DNA from: Mercurialis annua | Taxonomy: Eukaryota; Streptophyta; Magnoliopsida; Malpighiales; Euphorbiaceae | Assembly: GCF_937616625.2 (NCBI RefSeq) | Contig: NC_065573.1 | Location: forward strand, 14,647,001-14,711,000 | Reading direction: 5' to 3' | DNA: 64,000 nt | Part shown: positions 32,102 through 43,405 of the stretch, one piece after another | How the letters are laid out: each line of letters starts with the position of its first letter | Position numbering within the stretch: position 1 is the stretch's first letter | Made by a program: the position numbers and the translations under genes | Notes under the pieces: generated by a model | Database searches by the model: none | The model's input: only the letters and a program-made list of their open reading frames with translations | What the model was told of the DNA's origin: nothing

Positions 32102-35100
32102 ATGGTTAGCACAAAAATCGGAACACTGAAAGACGATCAGAGATACACTAGATCGGTTACCCGAGAGTTACAAGAGAGAAAACGGTTGTTCCCCGGCAAT
32201 TACGATTCAGATATTGAAGAAATAATGGCCAAAGATAAAACGACCGCGACCACTCAAAAAACTACGATCTCGCAAGAGACCGTATCTGAAAATTCGGCCA
32301 AGGATCCTTCTTCGAGACAAGAAGATGATTCGGCCGATTATTCACGAGACCTACCACCAAGTCGTCCGTCTCTCACACATGCCGATATTACTTCTATGCG
32401 AAATGAAATTGCTGGAGAAAATCGGCTCATGTTTGATGGAGTTATGAATCAAATGGCGTCAGTGATCAAGACAATAATGACTGATCATGTAGTCTTGCAG
32501 CGAGAGATCAGAGCAGATGTCAAATCCATGTCAAACGCAATAGAAAGTATGGCCAAGATCATGACTGGGCAACACATTACTGAGACAACCAACCGAAGGG
32601 TTGATCTCATTCAGCCGCCGATCCGAATTAATTCACAAAACCCACAGGCCGATCAAACCCAGTCATCGGCTAGATTGGGGATGCATTATGGATCGGTGAA
32701 GATCTTGTCACGAGACGATATTAAAACAAGTCTCGCAAGTGAACATATTTCACAGAGACCTGGCAAGGAAGTGGTGAACGAACCTCTTATAAATTTGCAG
32801 AACCCTGTGAAAGAGAATTCTTCTCACATATCAACAAAGGGAGAGGATGGAGGATATGATCGGACCCAACTTTTAGATGAACTTGAAAGATTGGGCGTTG
32901 ATTGCAGGCCGACACCTCGGCCATCATATGTCAAGCCATACCCTGATTGGATCGACAAATTGTATCCCTTCCCAAGAGGATACAAGGTCCCAGAATTTAG
33001 TCTTTTCTCTGGAGAGGAAAAAGGACAATCGACAGTCGAGCACATTGCCAGGTTTTCCGCGCAATGTGGAGAAGCGGGAGCACATGATTTTTGAAGGTTG
33101 AGACTACTCGCTAGTTCACTAACAAAAATGGCGTTCACTTGGTATTCACATCTAACACCAGGTTCGATCGGTACATGGAAAGATCTCGAGGAGAAATTCC
33201 ATGAAGAGTTTTATCGTGCCCCACCCGATGTCACACTGGCCGATCTAGCTCGTATCTCTCAACTACCAAACGAATCCATGGAAAGATACATATCAAGGTT
33301 CCGCAATTTGAGAACCCGCTGCCAAACCAGCATTGCCGAGTCGGATTGCGTTCCTATGGTGATCAAAGGAATGGACTTCGCGATGAGGGAGCATTTCGAG
33401 GGACATCGTTTCAGAGATTTGTTTGAGCTCACCAATCGAGTGACCAGCTATGAAAGGCTCCTGGTGGAGAAAGAACAGAGGAGAGGTTCATCAAAAGGAA
33501 CTTACTATAGAGATCAACTCGATGTGGCCGTCGTCACGGACGATAGCGATTGCGAGTCTGATGAAGATGTTTGCATGGCTGAATTCCTAGCGAAAAAACC
33601 ACAAGAGTGCTCGGCTTTGAGAAAGCCAGGATTTCAGAAGAAGAATAAAAGCGCCGCCATTCAGAAAGATTATTCCTTCGATCTAACAAAGGCGGACGAA
33701 ATATTTGATGCTTTGCTCAAAGACGATCAGATAATTCTTGGAGAAGGTCACGTAATTCCTTCGGCAGATCAAAGGGTTGGAAAAGAGTATTGCAAATATC
33801 ACAACTCTTGGAGACACAGCACAAATAACTGTGTTATCTTCAGAAATGTGATTCAAAAAGCAATAACCGAAGGCAAACTTTTATTCCCAACCAAAAAGGA
33901 GGCCGAAGCAAAATGTATTACCATTAATACGATTCGGCCAAATTTTGAGCGAGCATTGGGGAGCGGACGTGCGTTGGAAAAATGGGACCCGAAGAAACCG
34001 AAGTTTCGGGTAGAAGAGAAACAGGTATGGAAACCACGCCTCAAGAACGAGACGTCCAATAAGAGCGTGTTTGAACGAATATCTGAAGTCCAATGCCCTT
34101 CGTGCAAGACCTGTTTCAAAGCGGAACACAATATGTGTCGAGCCAATCCTAAGACATTTAAACCAAAGGCTCCCACGAGAGAATGGAAGAAGCATGAACC
34201 TAAAAGGGAAGAAGGAGTCACGGTTTTCAGGAGAATGTTTCGGCCCACAGAGGAACAACCTCATTTGAGCAAGACTCAAAAACGGCGTATGCAAAGGATG
34301 AGGCAAGATTCCCGAAAGTTAGCCGATTCAAAAATGAAGCAAGGATCGTCAACAGCTAGGGACTTCCTACCTGTTAAAAGGCGACTGACGTTCCCAAACG
34401 AATCAGCTGGACGCATGAGCGATCACGACACGCTCAATCGCAAGGATAATACCAGAGATCATTGCGAGCCAGCTATTAATGTTCCAATGTCTCCGTTGAA
34501 GAAGATCAGAAAGATCTGGGTAGAGAAAAAATCAGCGAAGCCGATCGAGCAGCAAAAAATGACGACCGACGAGTTGGTGATCGCCGATGAACCTAAAACA
34601 CCCAAAATGTCGTACAAAGACGTGGTCGTTTCAACAACCGATGGTCAATTGCGAGCCAGGGGTGTTAGGGAAGTGCCACATGAGGTTCATGTCGTTACTT
34701 TGCCTGAGTCATTTCGGTGCAAGCCCGGACAGAAAGGCATCTTAGATGGAGATGTGGTTGTGCCCGAAGAAAGTAGTGCTGAAAAATCAGCCGTTGTGTC
34801 TCTCAGCAAACCACCACAACGGATGACAAGACATATTCGGCCCTTGTATATAAAGGCCGATGTTAATAGCATCCCAGTTAATAGAGTGCTCATTGACAAT
34901 GGAGCTGGAGTTAACATATTGCCCGCCAAAATTCTTAAGAAATTAGGTTTCAATCGCGATGAACTGGAGCCAACCGATGTTTATATGACCGATTTCGCAG
35001 GAGGCGAAACGCCAGCAGAGGGTTACATAACTCTAAAAACTAAGATCGGTCGAGTCGAAACCGAAGAAGGATTTTTTGTTGTCAACGCAAGGAGTAACTA

Positions 35101-35404
35101 CAATATTTTACTCGGACGAGATTGGATCCACTCCAATATGTGCATTCCATCAACAATGCACCAGATGTTGATAATGTGGTGCGAAGATGGAATAGCAAAA
35201 GTAGTGCAAGGCGACCCAAACCCGTTTGGAGAAGATTCTAATTGTTTGGAGGCACTGTTGTATGATGATCAAGTGAAAGACATACAATCATTGAGTGCGA
35301 AATGCAACAACACTCCACGGATTGTCTTAACTTCATATCGGCCTGTGACAGTCACACTCGGGGGCAAAGGACGATCATCCATACTGCATAAATCCGATGA
35401 TTAG
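32102..35404 (+). pseudogene. gag-pro: Tat gag-protease, one internal stop
   Basis: The likely start is the ATG at 32102. The N-terminal part is charged with few motifs. Capsid-like sequence (AFTWYSHLTPGSIGTWKDLEEKFHEEFY) begins at about 33128. A cysteine-rich segment (CPSCKTCFKAEHNMC) lies near 34095-34140. The aspartic protease motif IDNGAGVNILP is at about 34891-34923, with LLGRDWIH near 35110. A TGA at 33092-33094 interrupts an otherwise single frame just before the capsid core. Family role: particle shell and polyprotein cleavage. This copy could not make full-length Gag without suppression. Confidence 0.88.
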
Positions 35405-38400
35405 TAAACACGAGATAATTAGAGAGAAAATTCGCATACTCTCCGACAATTATGCGGTGCGATCAGCGGAATGTATCTATGAAGACGAAGGACAAGATCC
35501 GACAGGGGCCCTTCAAATAGTCGATTTACAAATAGCGTCGGGCAAATTGGATGATGATCCTGCTCAGGTGCAAGACACGCTGATAGAAGTAGACATGGGA
35601 TCCGGAGTACAAACCAAGCCTATGTTCATCAGTGATCAGTTTGATAAAGGGACGGTTGATAAACTAATCGCTTTATTGCGAGAATTCAAAGATTGTTTCG
35701 CGTGGTCATATGAAGAAATGCCAGGATTGGACCGATCCATTGTTGAACATAAGTTACCACTAAAGGCTGGTTTCAAGCCGTTTCGGCAGCCTCCGAGACG
35801 TATGTCAAAAGAAGTGGAGACACTGGTTCATGACGAAATTAGACGGCTCGAAACAGCCGGATTTATCAGAGAAGCCAAATATACAGAGTGGTTATCTAAC
35901 ATTGTCCCGGTCATGAAAAAGAATGGTAAATTGAGAGTTTGTGTCGATTTCAGGAACTTAAATTTAGTCACGCCGAAAGACGAATATCCAATGCCCATTG
36001 CAGATATGATGGTTGATGGCGCGGCCGGACACACCATTTTAAGTTTCCTCGATGCGCACTCTGGTTATAATCAAGTCCCGATCAACGAAAAAGATGTATC
36101 CAAAACAGCATTTCATTGTCCAGGGCCGATCGGCGCATATGAATGGGTTGTTATGCCTTTCGGCCTAAAGAATGCTGGGGCCACTTATCAGAGAGCGATG
36201 AATAAAATGTTTGCAGGTTTGGATTGTCTGGAAATTTATATAGATGATGTGGTCATCAAGTCACAGACCAGCGAACAACATTTGACCAACCTGAGAGATA
36301 CCTTTGTCAGAATGAGAGAAAATGGCTTGAAGATGAATCCTTTAAAATGTGCGTTCGGTGTATCAGCTGGTAACTTCCTAGGTTTTCTAGTTCACCAAAG
36401 GGGGGTAGAAGTTGATAAAAACAAAGCGCAGGCGATCATAAATGCTGAACCTCCTAAAACCAAGAAGCAACTTCAGAGATTGATCGGCCAAATTAATTTT
36501 TTGAGGCGATTCATTTCAAACACAGCGGGCCGATTAAGAAGTTGGAGAACATTACTGAAGGCCGGAGGAACATCTCAGTTCGTTTGGACAGAAGAGCAAC
36601 AAAAAGTCTTCGACGAGATCAAGACTTATTTAGTCAAGCCTTCAGTCATGATGCCCCCTAAGCAGGGACAGCCGTTATTGTTATATATTTCGGCAGCCCA
36701 CGAATCGTTAGGATGCATGTTGGCACAGGAAGATCAAGGAGTCGAAAGATCGGTTTATTATCTGAGTAAAAGCCTAACTGACACAGAAATTCGATATTCT
36801 ACTATCGAGAAGCTATGTCTATGTCTTTATTTTACATGCTGTAAATTAAGATATTACATGCTTCCGGTAGTGGTATATGTTTTATCTCAAACAGATGTGA
36901 TCAAATACATTCTGTCTCGACCTTATCTGAGAAATCGGCTTGGAAAATGGGCTATTGCAATGTCAGAATTCACTTTAGTATATGTTCCACAAAAAGCCGT
37001 TAAGGGACAAGCACTAGCAGATTTTTTAGCAGATCATCCCAACGTCCCGATCAAGGAGGTAGCTTGCTTCGATCTAATTCCGTGGAAGCTTTAGTTTGAC
37101 GGATCTAAAACTAATAAAGGGGCAGGTGCAGGGATATTAATTGTCTCGCCGCAAGACTTGGTTTTTCGAATGTCCTTTTCACTAACATTCCAATGCACTA
37201 ATAATCAAGCGGAGTACGAAGCGCTGATCATTGGATTGGAAGTCCTGGCCGAGCTAGGAGCTAAAGCGATTCAAGTAAAAGGAGACTCCTTGTTAGTTAT
37301 TAAACAGGTTATTGGCGAATTCAAATGCGAATCAGACGTTTTGATTAAGTACTGCAATAAAGCCAAACACCTCATGGATGGTTTCTCCGAAACATGGATA
37401 GAGTTCGCGGAAAGAGCAGAAAATGAAGAGGCGAACAACTTAGCCCAACATGGAAGTGGATACAAAATCATGGCAGGTTTTGAGGTTATTGAGAGAACAA
37501 CGCCTTGTCTTCACACTGGTGGCATAATACCAGATAATTGCAGATCGGCATATCACTTGGACACGACAGCCGATTGGAGGAAAGAATTGATCGACTGGTT
37601 TAGACATCCAGACCCGACGAATCGGCGAATCAGAATGTTGGCCACCAACTATGTGATTCTAGCTGACGAATTGTACAAACGATGTCGTGAAGGTCTATTG
37701 TTCAGATGTGTAGGACCAAAAGAAGCTATGTTGGTCATGGCTGAAGTTCATGAAGGAATCTCGGGGGCACATCAAGCTGGGCCAAGAATGAGGTGGTTAA
37801 TACACAAACACGGCTTTTATTGGCCGAAAATGGAACAAGATTGTATCCGGTACGCTAAAGGATGTGAAGCTTGTCAGAAATTTGGACCGGTTCAACACGT
37901 TCCAGCAGACGTATTACATTCGATCATCAAGCCGTGGCCATTTAGAAGATGGGCAGTAGACCTGATCGGCAAAATTTACCCACCATCGGCGAAAGGACAT
38001 ACTTTCGTGATCGTTGCGACAGACTATTTCACGAAATGGGTAGAAGTCAAGCCGTTGAAATCGCCAACACAAGACGAAGTAATCAAATTTTTCAAAGAAA
38101 ATTTGATTCATCGACATGGTCTTCCAGAAACTATTACGACCGATCAAGGAACTATGTTTACTGGATTGGACACTATAGCTTTCTCGAAAGAGTACGGTTT
38201 TAAAATGATACATTCTACACCGTATTATGCCCAAGCGAATGGACAAGCAGAAGCTACAAACAAATCTATAAAGAACTGTTTGTCCAAGATGATCGAAGAA
38301 AACCCAAACCAATGGCATAGGATTTTGTCCGAAGTCGTTTGGGGGAACAAAATATCCCAGAAATCAGCCACTGGCATATCTCCATTCCGTTTGGTGTATG

Positions 38401-38825
38401 GGTATGACGCAATGTTGCCTATGGAGCTCGCGGTACATTCTGTACGACGAAAGAGACAACATACGATCTTAAAAGAAGATTATGCCGATAAAATGATCTT
38501 AGAAGCATTAGATCTCGATGAAGAAAGATTGGAAGCACTTGACCATTTAGAAGCGCAAAAAAGGCGAGTCGAAAGATCGTACAATAAACGAGTCAAGGGT
38601 AAAAGTTTCAAGGTTGGAGATCTGGTATGGAAAGCAATTCTTCCACTGGGTCATAAAGATCGACGTCTCGGAAAATGGAGCCCAAATTGGGAAGGACCAT
38701 TTCAAATAATACAAGTCTTGTTAAGTGGCGCTTATGTCTTGGCAGATATAGATGGAGGGGTGCATAACAGGTCAATTAATGGTCAATACCTCAAAAAATA
38801 CGTTCCTAGTTGCTGGAGGGTATAA
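35397..38825 (+). pseudogene. pol: Tat pol: RT, RNase H, second RNase H, integrase; one internal stop
   Basis: It opens at an ATG overlapping the gag-pro stop by 8 nt in a shifted frame. RT has RVCVDFRNLN, FLDAHSGYNQ, FGLKNAGATYQR and the catalytic YIDD (about 36237-36248). The first RNase H follows (LLLYISAAHESLGCML, YSTIEKLCLCL). A TAG at 37092-37094 sits just before FDGSKTNKGAGAGI, the start of the second RNase H (CTNNQAEYEALI). Integrase has the HHCC finger (VHEGISGAHQAG, GCEACQKFG), AVDLIGKI, TTDQGTMF and NGQAEATNKS. Apart from the TAG the frame is open from 35397 to 38825. Confidence 0.92.
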
Positions 38826-39390
38826 ATAAGGAAACCTTCCGAGACGATATGGAGTGACCCCCTTACAGTCTAAACGATATAAGGTTTTTGATCGGCCGAA
38901 ACGATATTCGATAAGTTTTTGGGTGGCCGATTAAACCTGGTGTGACCATTGGAAACTTTTCAAATGCCGAGCAATCACTATCTATGTTTCGGAAATCCAG
39001 CCGAATAAAAGATGTAAATGAAAAGAAATAAATAAAATTATTTATTGTTCGGCAAATTATTATTCTTTTGCACCAAAAATCATGAATGTAATCCTGTTGA
39101 TTGGCCGATAGAAAATCAGTTTTTGTAAAAAACCATCGGAAACACGGATCGGCCTTGTTGATCGACCTTGTTGGCAATCAAAAAAGGCAATATGTTTCTT
39201 TTTAGTTTTTCGCTGCCTTAAACAGTTGAATAAAACAAAATTAAACATCATATGCCGATCTAGTTTACAAACACTAAAACACATGGTTTGTCAAAATCCA
39301 GGATAATACTTGTTCAAACTACGGCAAAATAAACATTTTTTGGTTGCAAACACAAAAAACAGAAATGTTATCAAACTCATACAACGCCGA
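38826..39390. other. Spacer between Tat pol and the antisense ORF
   Basis: No gene. It is rich in GCCGAT/ATCGGC words, which occur throughout the Tat element and separate its sequence from the other TEs by eye. Confidence 0.65.
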
Positions 39391-40769
39391 TCACACGGCA
39401 TTAAAAAGATCACCGACCAAGTTCCTCATCTCACTATATCCCTTGTAAGCATCGTCATACTTGGCTTGATCGGCCTTCAGCTCATCCTTGATAGAAGATC
39501 GCCGTGCAATGAGTTGTTTCGCCTCGTTTACAGTTGATGTGAACTTAGCTTTCACTGGTAGATGAAGTTCTTCCTTGATCGCCAGCTCTCTTTGAAGTTC
39601 TTCAATCTTGTTGCGCAACTCTTGTATCGCCTGGGTCGAAGCATCAACTTCAGGAGCCATTTTCTTCGCCTCTTCACGAAGACGGTCGATCTTCCCATCT
39701 GCTTCCTCCTTCTTCTTTTTCTTGCTCTCATAAGAACGGCGTGTTGACCCGCAAGACTCAAGTGTTTCTTTGATAGCCGAAAAGTCGCTGTTAGCAACAG
39801 CTATAGCCGAATGACCATTGGGGTTGATGAGCTCGGTGTTCGGAAATTTGGCAAAGAGAGAGACCGCCGATCGCAATTCCTCCATGTCTTGATCATTCTC
39901 AAAAACCTTCAATCCTTTTGGCTTCAAACGACGGATCACTTCAATTTTGGCATCAAGAAGAAGGAGAGAGTCATCAGGTTCACTAGATTGATCACTGCAG
40001 TAAGAAGTAATGTCGTCTTCTTGTAACGAAGTTTCTTTCTCGACGTCAGAATTTAGGATATCATCCAACTCTTCAAGAGCTGTCTTCTGCAAGAACGAAA
40101 AATCCAAACAATTGTCAAGCGAAGTGCTTAATATAAAGGGTTGCAATGTTGGAAATGTAAACATAAAGACATACCATTTGCACCGAAGCAGCAGATGAAG
40201 GATGACTTGGAATGATCGGCACAGTGGGAGATCGGTTGATGGTCTTGGTCGACGACGAAGTGCGAGTGCGAATAGTGATCTTGGTCCGATAGCTCCTTTG
40301 TTGCTGCGGTTCAGAAGCAGGACGGATAGGAGACGAACCATCGATCGGCAGCAAGTCATCTTCTTCACCCAAACTGCGCACGACGGGAGTTGGGATGTTT
40401 GGACGGTCAGAAGGGGAGCCGAAATCAAATGGCATATCGTCTTCGTCGATCAAATGAGGAGTGTCATTAGCAACGGTCTTGAGAGCTTTCGGTTTCACGG
40501 CCGCCTTCTTTGGTTTACCACCAGTATGAATCGGGCGTTTCTTGGATTGTGAGGTTGCTTCCGAGGTCGATCTCGTCGCGAGAGATTTCTTCTTGATGGT
40601 CTCGGTAGCTGCATATACATTTTCGATCATAAGTAAAAAGTTGAACAAGTTTATAAAAAATCAAATAACGGAATTTACCTTGATCGACATTATTACCTTT
40701 CGCTTGCTTGGATGGATCGCCCTGCAAAAGAAAAACATCTTCGTGAGAAGCTTTGCGTTTAATGGGGGG

Positions 40770-42356
40770 TGATAGGAGTATTTTACTCCTATATTTAAGG
40801 TCTATTTTACTCGGTTTTTCATCATGCGTAGTATTATTTTTATACATTATTTGGCGTTTTTACGTTTAATAGTGTTTGTTAGTGTTTCAGTGGAAATTAG
40901 GTGAAAAACGACTATTTGGGGCAAATTTATGGTGGATTGCGTGTACGAGTAAAAGCGTAGCTTGCGGACGAAGAAATTGAAGTTTCACGAACGAGATTGA
41001 GCAAAAATAGGTTGTTCCCGTTCGAAACAAAGGTTTCTCGAACGGGAACCATGCAGAATGAGCATGAGTCTCGAACGAGAAGGCCTTGTCTCGTTCGGGA
41101 CTCAAGAGGAAATCAACATCTCACGAACGTGACACAAAGGACCAAACGAGAGCAAAGCTCTCAGTTCAAGTTTTTTCGAACGTGAACGAGGCTCCCGTTC
41201 GGGAACCATGTTAAAACTGGGCATGTCTCGAACGGGACTATGGCTTCTCGAACGGGAAAGAAGAAAATTACGCGTGCAGCAGACTTTGAATTGGACTGAA
41301 ATTCTTCCTCAAATCACAATTATAACTCCTATTACAAATTGATTTGTAATACGAATTAGAAGACTACGGAACTTCTCCTACTATATAAAGACCTTGTACT
41401 AGACTCAATTTAGTGTGTAGAATAAATTAGAAGACATTAGTTTTATTTCCGTTCTCTTAAAAATAGCATTTTAGCTTCTATTTCTCAGCAGTTTATAAGT
41501 AGTTTATTATTAGTTTCTGCAAAGAACGATTGTGAAGATTTCAAGTTTAATCTAGACGATTCTTCCGAAATTGACAACTCCGGTATTTATTGTTCTAATT
41601 ATGTTTAATTCTTCATCTTCTTCTTTGTTTAATTTAAGCTTAAGCATGTGTAACTAAATCCTTTGTTCGGGGATTGATATGAACACTTAGATTAGTTTTC
41701 GAATTGGATTAGGATTTATTAAGTGAGTAAAATTGTGTTTTAATTACTAAGATTAATGCTTGAATTAATTTGATCACTTAGTTCATGATTTTGTGTTTAA
41801 TTAACTAATTGAGAGATTGTTAATTAAATAGACATAGGTAATTAAAAACTTAGAGGAAAACGCCGTGAGAGCGGGTTGGAATTTAGGTAGTCGTTGAGTT
41901 TGCTTCATAATTACAATTTAGTTATTTAATTCAGTTTTAATATTGTGAGAGCAAGTTAATAATTGATTAGCTAATTAGGTTGTGATTTTATTTGAATCCT
42001 TGAGGCTTGAGAGAGCGGGATTCGGTGCATTAGAATAGCTCGATTCATAACAAAATCACTAGATAAATTTTGATCCATTCTTCTACTAGTTTATTTGGAA
42101 TTATCAATCCTTGAGCTTTTTACCATTATTGTTAAACTCTAATTTATTTGTTTGATTTCAGATTTTTAGTCTAATTACTTGAGTTAATTCACTTTAGATT
42201 ATAATTAGTTTACACAAATCCATTTATTTTCCTACTAGCCAATTAAAGAATATTAGAAATTAGTTGTTTAATTCATTGTTCCTTGTGGGATCGATACTTG
42301 GTCTTCCAAGTTATATTACTTGCGCGATATCGTACACTTGCGATTATTTGCCAACA
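40770..42356 (+). repeat. 5' LTR of the Athila element
   Basis: TGATAGGAG to GCCAACA. A TATA box (CTATATAAAG) is at 41391-41400. Upstream of it (41014-41275) is a cluster of CG-rich palindromes with CGTTCG or CGAACG cores. Confidence 0.95.
41014..41275. repeat. CGTTCG/CGAACG hairpin cluster in the Athila 5' LTR
   Basis: GTTCCCGTTCGA pairs with TCGAACGGGAAC (41014-41049). GTCTCGAACGAG pairs closely with CTCGTTCGGGAC (41068-41101). Further pairs lie near 41174-41210 and 41225-41260. The cluster is 120-380 bp upstream of the TATA box and is repeated in the 3' LTR at about 52136-52397. Confidence 0.85.
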
Positions 42357-42362
42357 AGTTTT

Positions 42363-42380
42363 TGGCGCCGTTGCCGGGGA
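42363..42380 (+). other. Athila primer binding site
   Basis: TGGCGCCGTTGCCGGGGA lies six bases after the LTR. This is the Athila-type PBS, assigned in the family to tRNA-Asp. Confidence 0.9.
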
Positions 42381-42523
42381 GCAATTGCAATTAAATTAAT
42401 TAAAAGTATCTTATTCTTAGATTGAGTTAGTTCTATTTAATTTTAGTTATTTTTATACTTTGTGATTCTTGGATTTTACGTTGGTTTTCTTGTTTGTGTT
42501 TACGCAGGAGTTTTGGTTAGTGT

Positions 42524-43396
42524 ATGCCTAATACACGACGTGCCAGAAAACCGCTAGAACCGTTTCAGTCAGATTTAACATCCTCCGAAAGAAGTATCCG
42601 AAAAACAGCGCGGAAATCCAAAACAATGGAGGACGACCGTAACCCTCCGTTGAATCACGAGGGGATTGTTCCACCACCACTACATGATGGCCTAGCTCTT
42701 AATAGGCCAAACGAGAGGGTTGCCCCTCTTCCCGCAAGACGTACCTTGGGTGAATTCTTCTTACCCAACGTAGACAACGCCAACTATGGATGTTTTGCAC
42801 CTCCTATACTCGCTAACAATTTCGAAATCAAGCCGGGAACGATTCAACTACTTGAGAGTCGTTGCCAATTTTATGGGTTGGAACGCGAGGATCCAAACGC
42901 CCATCTTTCAAAATTCACGGAGGTATGCAACACATTCAAAATCCATAATGTGACGGAGGATCAAATCAAGCTTCGTCTTTTTCCTTTCTCTTTGAGGGAT
43001 AAGGCGAGGAATTGGATTCAATCACTTCCAAGCACCTCAATCACAACATGGAAGCAATTGGCACAAGCTTTTCTCAATAAGTATTTCTCTATGGGTAAGA
43101 CCGCAAGGATGACCAAGGAAATTATAGATTTTCTCCAATTACATGGTGAATCTCTATACCAAGCTTGGGAACGCTTCAAAGAGCTTCAAAGAAATTGTCC
43201 GCATCATCATCTAGGGAGGGAGCATCTTGTCTCTATTTTCTACAATGGTACCAATGAGGGTACACGGGCAACGATTGATGCGGCATCGGGAGGATCACTT
43301 ATGAAGAAAACTTATGATGAGGCCAATAACTTGCTAGAGGAACTCGCTACAAATAGTTGTTCTTGGTCAACCGAGCGGTTGAGGCAACCACCTTAA
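42524..43396 (+). CDS. gag: Athila gag (capsid part), ending in TAA before the zinc knuckle
   Basis: The 290-residue frame starts at ATG 42524. It has a charged N-terminus and then the retrotransposon gag core: DPNAHLSKFTEVCNTFKI, LRLFPFSLRDKARNWIQSL, TTWKQLAQAFLNKYF, YQAWERFKELQRNCPHHH. It stops at TAA 43394-43396. The pol ORF is in the same frame nine bases on, and the nucleocapsid zinc knuckle is in that second ORF. The stop therefore splits gag between capsid and nucleocapsid. It may be an inactivating mutation or a suppressed stop. Confidence 0.92.
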   Translation: MPNTRRARKPLEPFQSDLTSSERSIRKTARKSKTMEDDRNPPLNHEGIVPPPLHDGLALNRPNERVAPLPARRTLGEFFLPNVDNANYGCFAPPILANNFEIKPGTIQLLESRCQFYGLEREDPNAHLSKFTEVCNTFKIHNVTEDQIKLRLFPFSLRDKARNWIQSLPSTSITTWKQLAQAFLNKYFSMGKTARMTKEIIDFLQLHGESLYQAWERFKELQRNCPHHHLGREHLVSIFYNGTNEGTRATIDAASGGSLMKKTYDEANNLLEELATNSCSWSTERLRQPP

Positions 43397-43405
43397 AAGG
43401 GTATA

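Noticed and set aside
40887..41185. Short frames in the Athila LTR, repeated at 52009-52307
   Set aside because: Present in both LTRs only because the LTRs are copies; no start context or known domain.
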